Shown piece after piece: positions 1 to 5,390 of a stretch of 6,874 bases of DNA. Under the pieces are notes generated by a model. The model was not told where the DNA came from, searched no databases, and was given only the letters and a program-made list of their open reading frames with translations. The stretch is from CAZHRJ01 sp964534765 (GTDB lineage: Bacteria; Lindowbacteria; 2-12-FULL-62-27), in the NCBI GenBank assembly GCA_964534765.1, contig CAZHRJ010000154.1, positions 1-6,874 on the forward strand. The letters are read 5' to 3'. Every line of letters starts with the position of its first letter. The first letter of the stretch is position 1. A program made the position numbers and the translations under genes.

Positions 1-62
1 CATCTGCCTGTGTTGGGACTTTCACCCATGAGCTGTCAAACATGCCCGGCACACCGCCGCGC

Positions 63-81
63 CGGGAAACACCGTTTCCCG
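63..81. repeat. Inverted repeat, 8-bp arms, 3-base loop
   Basis: CGGGAAAC (63-70) is the exact reverse complement of GTTTCCCG (74-81), separated by ACC. No T-run follows on either strand, so it is not a classical intrinsic terminator. It is the first of three fold-backs left of the toxin gene. Confidence 0.7.
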
Positions 82-95
82 CACCCGCGCCCCAT

Positions 96-110
96 CCCGC
101 GCGCGGCGGG
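96..110. repeat. Short GC inverted repeat, 5-bp arms
   Basis: CCCGC (96-100) pairs with GCGGG (106-110) around a GCGCG centre. In such a GC-rich context a 5-bp stem can arise by chance. It is listed because it sits between two stronger fold-backs. Confidence 0.4.
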
Positions 111-120
111 AGGCGCCGGC

Positions 121-154
121 AGCCGTACGCATAATGCGCATTATGCGTACGGCT
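121..154. repeat. Perfect 34-bp palindrome without spacer
   Basis: The left half AGCCGTACGCATAATGC (121-137) is followed directly by its exact reverse complement (138-154). Symmetry breaks at 120/155. Inside it are two overlapping 11-bp palindromes, CGCATAATGCG (128-138) and CGCATTATGCG (137-147). It lies 43 bp beyond the toxin stop codon and has no T-tract on either side. It may be a cruciform or dimeric-protein site (operator, resolution or attachment site, replication initiation hairpin) or a stem protecting the 3' end of the toxin mRNA. The symmetry is directly visible; the function is unknown. Confidence 0.9.
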
Positions 155-197
155 TCAATCGGCAACCACGCGCGGCGGCTCGACGACTTCGGTTTCT

Positions 198-452
198 TTA
201 CTCGTACGTCCGTTCGTTTCGGCGCTTGACTCGAAAAACACTCACGCGCTTATTTTTGTCGTCGATCTTGTACAGGATGCGAAAATTTCCCACGCGGTAA
301 CGGTATCCGGGTTGATTGGTCAGCTTGATACACCCGAAGGGCCGTGGATTGTTTTCAAAGCCGTCTATTGCTTTCTCGATTGCTTCCAAACCCCGAACTG
401 GAATGTTTCGAAAATCTTTCTGAACCCGGCGATCAACGATGACCTCGTACAC
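198..452 (-). CDS. RelE/ParE-family toxin
   Basis: An 84-residue toxin of the RelE/ParE superfamily. Members either cut mRNA in the ribosome (RelE type) or poison gyrase (ParE type); this sequence alone does not decide which. The family signature is clear: a helical N-terminal half (about 8-35), KL at 43-44, then YRYRVGNFRILYKIDD (50-65) forming the typical R-x-R-V-G-x-F-R-I-x-Y strand. The end, VFRVKRRNERTYE, keeps the basic residues and the C-terminal Tyr83 expected in RelE-like ribonucleases. The length is normal for the family. The GTG start at 452 follows the antitoxin stop by 4 nt, and AAAGGAT about 8 nt upstream is a plausible SD. It is the last gene of the xre-antitoxin-toxin operon, and its protein should be neutralised by the antitoxin encoded just upstream. 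No damage to the reading frame is seen. Confidence 0.88.
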   Translation of the reverse strand: MYEVIVDRRVQKDFRNIPVRGLEAIEKAIDGFENNPRPFGCIKLTNQPGYRYRVGNFRILYKIDDKNKRVSVFRVKRRNERTYE

Positions 453-456
453 GGGG

Positions 457-663
457 TTATCCTTTGCCCGACGCTTTCAGCCGACGTTTCATTTCCTCCC
501 ACGAAATAAATTTCGTGGCCGTCTTCTCCGCCCGGATCAAATCCCGGGCGTCCTCCAAATCCTCCAAATACCCCCGCAACCGCCGATAGTCCCTCATCTC
601 CAGCACAACAGCGGTCTTCCGGCCATTGCCGTCGGTGACGTATTTTTCCTTTAGCCGCAACAT
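457..663 (-). CDS. YefM/Phd-like antitoxin
   Basis: A 68-residue protein, probably the antitoxin for the adjacent RelE/ParE toxin. It opens with a YefM/Phd-like strand-helix segment (Y-V-T-D-G-N-G-R-K-T-A-V-V-L-E-M, about 8-23), then the helix DYRRLRGYLEDLEDARDLI (25-43). The charged C-terminal part (E46-K66, with FISWEEMKRRL) would wrap the toxin. In this family the N-terminal part binds the operon's operator and the C-terminal tail inhibits the toxin. The ATG at 663 has an excellent SD, AAGGAGG, 5-6 nt upstream. The start lies 10 nt after the xre stop and the stop lies 4 nt before the toxin GTG, so the three genes are almost certainly co-transcribed and translationally coupled. The assignment rests on position as well as motif, because antitoxins diverge quickly. 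Confidence 0.82.
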   Translation of the reverse strand: MLRLKEKYVTDGNGRKTAVVLEMRDYRRLRGYLEDLEDARDLIRAEKTATKFISWEEMKRRLKASGKG

Positions 664-673
664 GGAATCCTCC

Positions 674-1126
674 TTACCCGCTTGATCGCCGACCGTTGCC
701 GGCGGCGGTCAGAGTGTTGTCGATCATCCGGAGAAGCGCCTGGCGGTCGCGCTTGGGCAGATGGGTGATACTCCGCAACCTTCGGAGAACGCTTCGACTC
801 TCCGATAATTCGCCATTCGCCTTGACCTTCTTCAGGCCCAATAGCTCATCCACAGAAACCCTTAACGTCCGCGCGAAATCAACAATGTGTTTGGTGTCCG
901 GAAAGCGGTCCCCGCATTCGATGTCCGAAACATCGGCCTGATACATGCTGACCTTTTCGGCAAACTCAACCTGCGAGAGCCCGCGCCCCCTTCGAATCTG
1001 CGCCAATCGTTCGCCGAATGCATGCGCCTCCGGGTTCTTGGGCTTCCTGGTCCTCGGTCTCGCCAAAGCGACTCCCTCCTTCATTTTTGGAATCGCTTCG
1101 ATTATATCCGGCTCTTGGAAAGTCAC
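674..1126 (-). CDS. XRE-family transcriptional regulator
   Basis: A 150-residue DNA-binding protein, probably the repressor of the element. After a basic, probably disordered N-terminus (1-33), a Cro/C1-type helix-turn-helix spans about 37-98: FGERLAQIRRGRGLSQVEFAEK, then the recognition helix around QADVSDIECGDRFPD, then the closing helix ending VSVDELLGL. A C-terminal helical segment (about 108-142, with THLPKRDRQALLRMID) resembles tails of other XRE regulators and may dimerise. The start is GTG at 1126, supported by GGAGGTGG at 1138-1131 with a 7-nt spacing. A five-codon ATG frame (MEVET) begins at 1140 and its TGA overlaps the GTG; it may be incidental. The gene heads the operon with the toxin-antitoxin pair and diverges from the primase gene, so it probably controls the shared intergenic region. 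Confidence 0.9.
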   Translation of the reverse strand: MTFQEPDIIEAIPKMKEGVALARPRTRKPKNPEAHAFGERLAQIRRGRGLSQVEFAEKVSMYQADVSDIECGDRFPDTKHIVDFARTLRVSVDELLGLKKVKANGELSESRSVLRRLRSITHLPKRDRQALLRMIDNTLTAAGNGRRSSG

Positions 1127-1130
1127 GTTT

Positions 1131-1138
1131 CCACCTCC
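1131..1138 (-). promoter_or_regulatory. Ribosome binding site of the XRE regulator
   Basis: On the minus strand GGAGGTGG lies 7 nt (counted from GGAGG) before the GTG at 1126. It is the reason for choosing this non-ATG start. Confidence 0.75.
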
Positions 1139-1151
1139 ATAACAAATTTGC

Positions 1152-1180
1152 TTGACATTACAGTATACATACTATATTAT
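1152..1180 (+). promoter_or_regulatory. Sigma70-type promoter for primase-integrase operon
   Basis: TTGACA (1152-1157) matches the -35 consensus exactly. After a 17-bp spacer comes TATTAT (1175-1180), five of six for the -10 box. Transcription should start near 1187, giving a leader of about 100 nt before the ATG at 1288. It lies in the divergent gap between the XRE gene and the primase gene and points towards the primase. Such a strong promoter on a mobile element is usually held down by a repressor. Confidence 0.8.
1162..1173. promoter_or_regulatory. Candidate XRE operator dyad in promoter spacer
   Basis: AGTAT (1162-1166) and ATACT (1169-1173) form an inverted repeat with a 2-bp centre, placed between the -35 and -10 boxes of the rightward promoter. 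Half-sites of this size and position suit a dimeric Cro/C1-type repressor. Minus-strand hexamers TTGCCA (1197-1192) and TAGTAT (1174-1169), or TATAGT with a shorter spacer, could be a weak xre promoter crossing the same dyad. One bound dimer could then affect both directions. This is inference from position and symmetry. Confidence 0.45.
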
Positions 1181-1187
1181 CGGCGCG

Positions 1188-1200
1188 CCCTTGGCAAGGG
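1188..1200. repeat. Inverted repeat at predicted transcription start
   Basis: CCCTTG (1188-1193), G, CAAGGG (1195-1200) is a perfect odd-centred dyad at the predicted start of the rightward transcript. It could be a second operator. As RNA its one-base centre would force a few pairs open, so a DNA-binding role is more natural. Confidence 0.5.
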
Positions 1201-1239
1201 TTAAATATTTTCTGAAAAAGCGGGTCGTGGCCCTTGACA

Positions 1240-1267
1240 CGATTTCAAAAATCGCCCGACTCGGGCG
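1240..1267 (+). promoter_or_regulatory. Two adjoining dyads in the primase leader
   Basis: CGATTT (1240-1245) pairs with AAATCG (1249-1254) around CAA. CGCCCGA (1253-1259) pairs with TCGGGCG (1261-1267) around one C. The two dyads share bases 1253-1254, so they would compete slightly. They end about 20 nt before the ATG at 1288 and could form RNA structures controlling access to the start, or protein sites. No T-tract follows, so they are not a plain terminator. Confidence 0.4.
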
Positions 1268-1287
1268 GAAAGGCGGACGGCGGGAAA

Positions 1288-4200
1288 ATGGGAGAGCGAT
1301 TCGCGGAACGCGACAAAACGGGTCATTTGAAACCGCTGTCCGGCCGGCGCGCAAATTCGGCGTGGCGGCAGATCATCGACGAGATCAAATCCGGCGTGAA
1401 TGTCGCCGACCTGATCCGCCGGCGGGGAATCGAATTGAAATCCCACGGGAAAGACCTGATCGGCCTATGTCCATTTCACAACGACCGGAAACCCCCCCTG
1501 GTCGTCACACCGTCAAAAAATCTCTGGCACTGCCTGGGCGCGTGTCAGGAGGGTGGCGACGTGATCGCGTGGGTTCAAAAAATCGAGCGCGTCTCCTTCC
1601 GTCACGCGGTGGAACTCTTGCGACGCGACGATGTGGCGCTGTCGAAGGCGGGCGATAAAATTATGCGAAGCCGCGCCACCATTCCCAAAGCGCCCTTGCC
1701 GGTCCCGACGGACGCGGACGATCAAACCCAGCTCAACCGGGTGATCGACTTCTATCACCGCACGCTGAAGGAAAGTCCGCTGGCGCTGGCCTACCTCAAA
1801 GAGCGCCGGATCGACCATCCGGAGGCGATTGAGCAATTCAAGCTCGGCTTCGCCAACCGGACGCTCTGCTACGGCCTGCCGGATGCGAACCGCAAGACCG
1901 GCGCGGCCCTGCGGGAGCAGCTGATCCGCATCGGCCTCTTTACGCCCATCAACCGCGAACTGTTCAACGGCAGTCTTGTGATTCCCATCATCGACGAGAA
2001 CGGAAACGTGACCGAAGTCTACGGCCGCAAAATCCGGCACGATCTGAAACCGGGAACGATCGACCACCTCTATCTGCCGGGTCCTCACAGGGGCGTGTGG
2101 AACCGGCCGGCTTTGGCGGCGGCTAAAGAAGTAATTTTATGCGAGGCGTTGATTGACGCGCTCACGTTCTGGTGCGCGGGATACCGAAACGTCACGGCCA
2201 GCTACGGTGTGGGAGGATTCACCGCCGAACACTTGGAGGCGTTCAAGACGTGCGGGATCGAAAAGGTGTTGATCGCCTACGACCGCGATCCGGCGGGCGA
2301 TCAGGCGGCGGTAAAGCTGGCGGCTAAACTTTTAGCCGAGGGTTTTGACTGCTATCGCGTGGAGTTCCCGCAAGAGACGGACGCCAACGCCTACGCCCAA
2401 AGCCTGGACGCTTCGCGCGTGACGGACGCGCTCGGTGTGCTCCTTCGGTCGGCGGCCTGGATGGGAAAGGCCAAGCCGTCGACCGTTCGCGCCGGCGTCG
2501 AAGGTTCCGCGCCGCCGCCGCCGACCCCCGCGCCGCGTCTCATTCCCGTTGCGCCGGTCATGCCGGCCGTTTTGCCTCCCGCCGCGGAGACGATCACAGA
2601 CCGGGCGGGCGTGATTGAAATGACATTTGAAGACCGACTGTATCGAGCGCGCGGACTCGAAGCAAACACGACGCCGGCGCAACTTCGGGTGAACCTCGGC
2701 GTGACGCGGGACGGCCGCTTTCACATCGACACGCTGGATCTCTATTCGGATCAGCGCCGGCACTATTTTTTGAAACGCGCGGCGCAGGAACTGGAAACGG
2801 ACGAACAGACGCTCAAGCGCGAACTCGGCCATGTGATTTTCAAACTCGAAGAACTGCGGACCGAACACATCGACGCCGGGTTGAAATCCAGGACCGCGCC
2901 GCCGATCATGACGCCCGAAGACCAGGCCGAAGCGCTGGAGGCTCTCCGCTCGCCCAATCTGCTGGACCGCATCGCCGGCGATTTTGAGGCGCTCGGCATC
3001 GTGGGCGAGACGACAAATCTTTTGGCGGGCTACATTCTGTCGATCTCCCGGAAACTGGACCGGCCGCAACATTTGCTGATCCAGTCGTCGAGCGCGGCGG
3101 GCAAGACGGCGCTGATGGACGCGATTTTGTCTCTGGCGCCGCCGGAAGACGTGGTGAAGTTCAGCGCGATGACATCTCAGGCGCTCTTTTATCTGGACGA
3201 TGTGGATTTGCGGCACAAGATTCTGGCGATTGCGGAGGAAGCCGGCGCGGAAAAAGCGGACTACGCGATCAAATTATTGATGAGCGACGGCGGCCTGACG
3301 ATTGCGACCACGATGAAGGACGAGAAGACGGGCAACCTGGTGGCGAGAGAAAAGCGCAAGGAAGGGCCGACGATGGTGATGATGACCACGACGAACGCGG
3401 AGGTCGCGGAGGAAAAAGCAAACCGCATGCTGGTCCTGTCGGCGGACGAGGACCGGGAACAGACGCGCCGGATCCATGAGCGCCAGCGTGAATCCCAAAC
3501 CCTGGCCGGCCGATTGAAACAACAGGACCAGGACGCCGTCCGCCGGCGGCACCAAAACATGCAGCGGCTGATCCGGCCCTACGTCGTCGTCAACGAATAC
3601 GCCCGGCGATTGACCTATCCCGACACCTGCCTGCGAACCCGCCGGGATCACGGCAAATATCTGGCGTTGATTGAAGCGTCGGCGCTCCTGCACCAGCACC
3701 AGCGACCCATCCGCCAGGTCGAACGCGGAACGAACGTGCTGACCTACATCGAAGCGACGCCGGCGGATATCGAGATCGCCAATCGTCTGGCCGATCTGGT
3801 CCTGGGCCGGTCCCTGGACGAACTTTCCCCGCAGGCCCGCCGGCTTCTCGGGCTGATCGAGCAGATGGTGACGAGCCGCTGCGCGGAAAAAAACGTCAAG
3901 CGCTCCGACTTTCGCTTTAGCCGCCGGGACGCGCGTGAGTACGTGCGCTGGTCCAATTTTCAGGTGAAGATGCACATGAGAAAGCTGGAGGACTTGGAGT
4001 ACGTCCTGGCGCATCGCGGCGCGCGGGGAATTTCCTACGAGTACGAACTTTTGTACGACGGCCGCGGACAGAACGGCCGGCGATTTTGCATGGGACTGAT
4101 CGATGTGTCCGAAATCCGCGCCTCGGATCACAAGAAGGAGCATGAAAAAGGGGACAAGGAGCATCGAAACGGCCACTTGGAGGGGTCAAGGAGCCCCCAA

Positions 4201-4368
4201 GTAGCCCACAAGGAGGTGGGAAGGAGATCGAGAAATTCCGGCGCAAGTTCCGGAGCGTCGGACGATTCCCGGCCGACCGACCAAAAAACGGCAAAAACGC
4301 TTATAGAGACGGCGGGGGTGTCCGAAAATCCAGGTCCCACACAAATTTTGGCGGCTTCAGCTAAATGA
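1288..4368 (+). CDS. Primase-ATPase fusion (CHC2 zinc finger, Toprim, P-loop ATPase)
   Basis: A 1026-residue replication protein of a type found on integrative elements. The zinc site is C61-P-F-H64 ... H-C82-L-G-A-C86, with three residues between the last two cysteines instead of the usual two. A DnaG-like core follows (YLKERRI about 169-175; VIPI about 232; GRKI about 246). Toprim has E286 in CEALIDAL and D332/D334 in YDRDPAGD. After a proline-rich linker (about 405-435) comes a P-loop ATPase: QSSSAAGKT with K606, acidic E650/E651 in AIAEEAG, sensor-like N703 in TTTNAE, R713. A winged-helix-like segment (about 846-940) has QVKMHMRKLEDLEYV. It should make primers and move or open DNA for element replication. 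The tail (945-1026) is charged, low-complexity, and contains GVSENPGP at 1010-1017. A TTG at 1234 would add 18 residues, but it has no SD and no conserved content. The stop overlaps the integrase start (ATGA). Confidence 0.88.
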   Translation: MGERFAERDKTGHLKPLSGRRANSAWRQIIDEIKSGVNVADLIRRRGIELKSHGKDLIGLCPFHNDRKPPLVVTPSKNLWHCLGACQEGGDVIAWVQKIERVSFRHAVELLRRDDVALSKAGDKIMRSRATIPKAPLPVPTDADDQTQLNRVIDFYHRTLKESPLALAYLKERRIDHPEAIEQFKLGFANRTLCYGLPDANRKTGAALREQLIRIGLFTPINRELFNGSLVIPIIDENGNVTEVYGRKIRHDLKPGTIDHLYLPGPHRGVWNRPALAAAKEVILCEALIDALTFWCAGYRNVTASYGVGGFTAEHLEAFKTCGIEKVLIAYDRDPAGDQAAVKLAAKLLAEGFDCYRVEFPQETDANAYAQSLDASRVTDALGVLLRSAAWMGKAKPSTVRAGVEGSAPPPPTPAPRLIPVAPVMPAVLPPAAETITDRAGVIEMTFEDRLYRARGLEANTTPAQLRVNLGVTRDGRFHIDTLDLYSDQRRHYFLKRAAQELETDEQTLKRELGHVIFKLEELRTEHIDAGLKSRTAPPIMTPEDQAEALEALRSPNLLDRIAGDFEALGIVGETTNLLAGYILSISRKLDRPQHLLIQSSSAAGKTALMDAILSLAPPEDVVKFSAMTSQALFYLDDVDLRHKILAIAEEAGAEKADYAIKLLMSDGGLTIATTMKDEKTGNLVAREKRKEGPTMVMMTTTNAEVAEEKANRMLVLSADEDREQTRRIHERQRESQTLAGRLKQQDQDAVRRRHQNMQRLIRPYVVVNEYARRLTYPDTCLRTRRDHGKYLALIEASALLHQHQRPIRQVERGTNVLTYIEATPADIEIANRLADLVLGRSLDELSPQARRLLGLIEQMVTSRCAEKNVKRSDFRFSRRDAREYVRWSNFQVKMHMRKLEDLEYVLAHRGARGISYEYELLYDGRGQNGRRFCMGLIDVSEIRASDHKKEHEKGDKEHRNGHLEGSRSPQVAHKEVGRRSRNSGASSGASDDSRPTDQKTAKTLIETAGVSENPGPTQILAASAK
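4210..4218 (+). other. Strong SD-like sequence inside primase tail, no start
   Basis: AAGGAGGTG is a nine-base match to the anti-SD, but no ATG, GTG or TTG sits at a usable distance downstream. It lies in the disordered C-terminal coding region, 150 bp before the integrase start. It may only slow ribosomes, or be a chance product of Lys-Glu-Val codons. Confidence 0.35.
4315..4338 (+). other. 2A-like motif GVSENPGP in primase C-terminus
   Basis: The codons spell G-V-S-E-N-P-G-P, nine residues before the final lysine is reached (PTQILAASAK follows the glycine). The core NPGP and the preceding E match viral 2A peptides (consensus D-V/I-E-x-N-P-G-P), but the usual first Asp and first Glu are Gly and Ser. 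Viral 2A peptides act on eukaryotic ribosomes and are not known to work in bacteria. The sequence match is certain; any activity is not. Confidence 0.5.
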
Positions 4369-5378
4369 AATCAGCCTCGCAGAGTTTCTCCGCGCGCACG
4401 GCGCAATACTCGGACTGGATGGGGACCGGCGGTTATTCGCCGGCGTCGATCACGAGCCGCCTGCGGGATGTGTCGTATTTTGTGCGATGGTGTTCGGAGT
4501 TTGGGCTGACCTCGCCGGCGGAAGTGACCCGGCCGATCATTGAAAGTTATCAGCGCCATCAATCGACGCGGCTGAAGAAAGACGGCCGGCCGATCTCCGC
4601 GGTGACGCTGGTGGGACAGATGGTCGCGGTGCGGCAGTTTTTCATCTGGCTGACACGCCGGCGGCTGATTCTCTACAATCCGGCGGCGGATGTGCCGATG
4701 CCCAAACGCCCGCGCGCTCTGCCGATGTACATCCTCTCGGCCAATCAGGCCGACCGAATCACATCTTTGCCGGACACGGCGACTGACCTTGGGATTCGGG
4801 ACCGCGCGATGCTTGAGCTTCTGTATTCGTCGGGCCTGCGCCGGGCGGAGTTGCACCGGCTCAAGGTGGGAGACGTGGTGTTGGATCAGGGCATCGCGCG
4901 GATCCGGCGCGGCAAAGGCCAAAAGGATCGCGTGGCGCCGGTCGGCGCGCGGGCATGCGAGTGGGTGTCGAGGTATCTGCGGCAAGTGCGGCCCAGGCTC
5001 TGCGTCGCCCCGGATGACGGCACGTTATTTCTGACGACGCAGGGCCGCGCGTTCCATCTCAATCGCTTGACGCAGATCGTACGCGGGTATCTGGACCGGC
5101 TGGGCTGGAAGCATCGCGGCGCGTGCCATCTCATGCGGCATACGTTCGCCACGCACATGCTGGAGGGCGGCGCGGACATTCGACACATTCAGGCGATGCT
5201 GGGTCACGAGGACTTGAGCAGCACGCAGATTTACACACAGGTCTCCGTCAAAAAACTCAAGGAGGTCCATGAGCGCGCGCATCCGGCCAAAGACAGCCAC
5301 GCCAAAAGCGAACAAATTCATCGGGAGCTCGGCACGTTTGACGAAAACACCTTTGACACTTCTTCACGGACGGGTTAA
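4365..5378 (+). CDS. Tyrosine recombinase/integrase (XerC/D-like)
   Basis: A 337-residue site-specific recombinase that would cut and rejoin DNA at the element's attachment sites through a phosphotyrosine link. An N-terminal SAM-like, core-binding domain spans about 10-105 (ITSRLRDVSYFVRWC; AVRQFFIWLTRR). The catalytic domain (about 120-300) has all six key residues: R159 in YSSGLRRAEL, K184 in RRGKGQKDR, H255 and R258 in HLMRHTFATHML, H281 in MLGHEDLSS, and the nucleophile Y290 in TQIYTQV. The C-terminal 40 residues are a hydrophilic extension. It therefore appears intact. The ATG overlaps the primase stop (ATGA) and no clear SD precedes it, so it is probably translated by coupling. Chromosomal XerC/XerD is unlikely, because the gene is fused into an operon with an element-type primase. 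Confidence 0.93.
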   Translation: MKSASQSFSARTAQYSDWMGTGGYSPASITSRLRDVSYFVRWCSEFGLTSPAEVTRPIIESYQRHQSTRLKKDGRPISAVTLVGQMVAVRQFFIWLTRRRLILYNPAADVPMPKRPRALPMYILSANQADRITSLPDTATDLGIRDRAMLELLYSSGLRRAELHRLKVGDVVLDQGIARIRRGKGQKDRVAPVGARACEWVSRYLRQVRPRLCVAPDDGTLFLTTQGRAFHLNRLTQIVRGYLDRLGWKHRGACHLMRHTFATHMLEGGADIRHIQAMLGHEDLSSTQIYTQVSVKKLKEVHERAHPAKDSHAKSEQIHRELGTFDENTFDTSSRTG

Positions 5379-5390
5379 TCTTTCACGCAA

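Larger units (their letters stand above)
1..197. other. Gene-free left flank with clustered inverted repeats
   Basis: I see no convincing gene here. A plus-strand frame from 28 runs through the repeats and into the antisense of the toxin gene; it matches nothing I recognise. The stretch is very GC-rich between 50 and 120 and holds three fold-back sequences in under 100 bp: an 8-bp stem at 63-81, a 5-bp GC stem at 96-110 and a perfect palindrome at 121-154. It lies downstream of the minus-strand toxin gene, so it could serve as that operon's 3' end, or it could be near the element's left end. No T-tract follows any of the stems on either strand. Confidence 0.6.

Noticed and set aside
10..300. 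A 96-codon plus-strand frame at the left end
   Set aside because: It runs through the three inverted repeats and the antisense of the toxin gene, has no SD, and its protein looks like random Arg/Pro-rich translation.
1234..1287. TTG start extending the primase by 18 residues
   Set aside because: There is no SD, the codons overlap two perfect dyads, and the added residues have no family resemblance. ATG 1288 is the better start, though GTG or ATG usage cannot be proven here.
4135..4164. Direct repeat AAGGAGCAT (4135-4143 and 4156-4164) as an iteron
   Set aside because: There are only two copies, in frame with a Lys-Glu-His repeat of the disordered tail; coding bias explains it.
2332..4176. 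Two long minus-strand frames (294 and 300 codons) opposite the primase gene
   Set aside because: They are antisense shadows of a high-GC gene: Arg/His/Gln-rich, no recognisable domain, and opposite strongly conserved primase and ATPase motifs.
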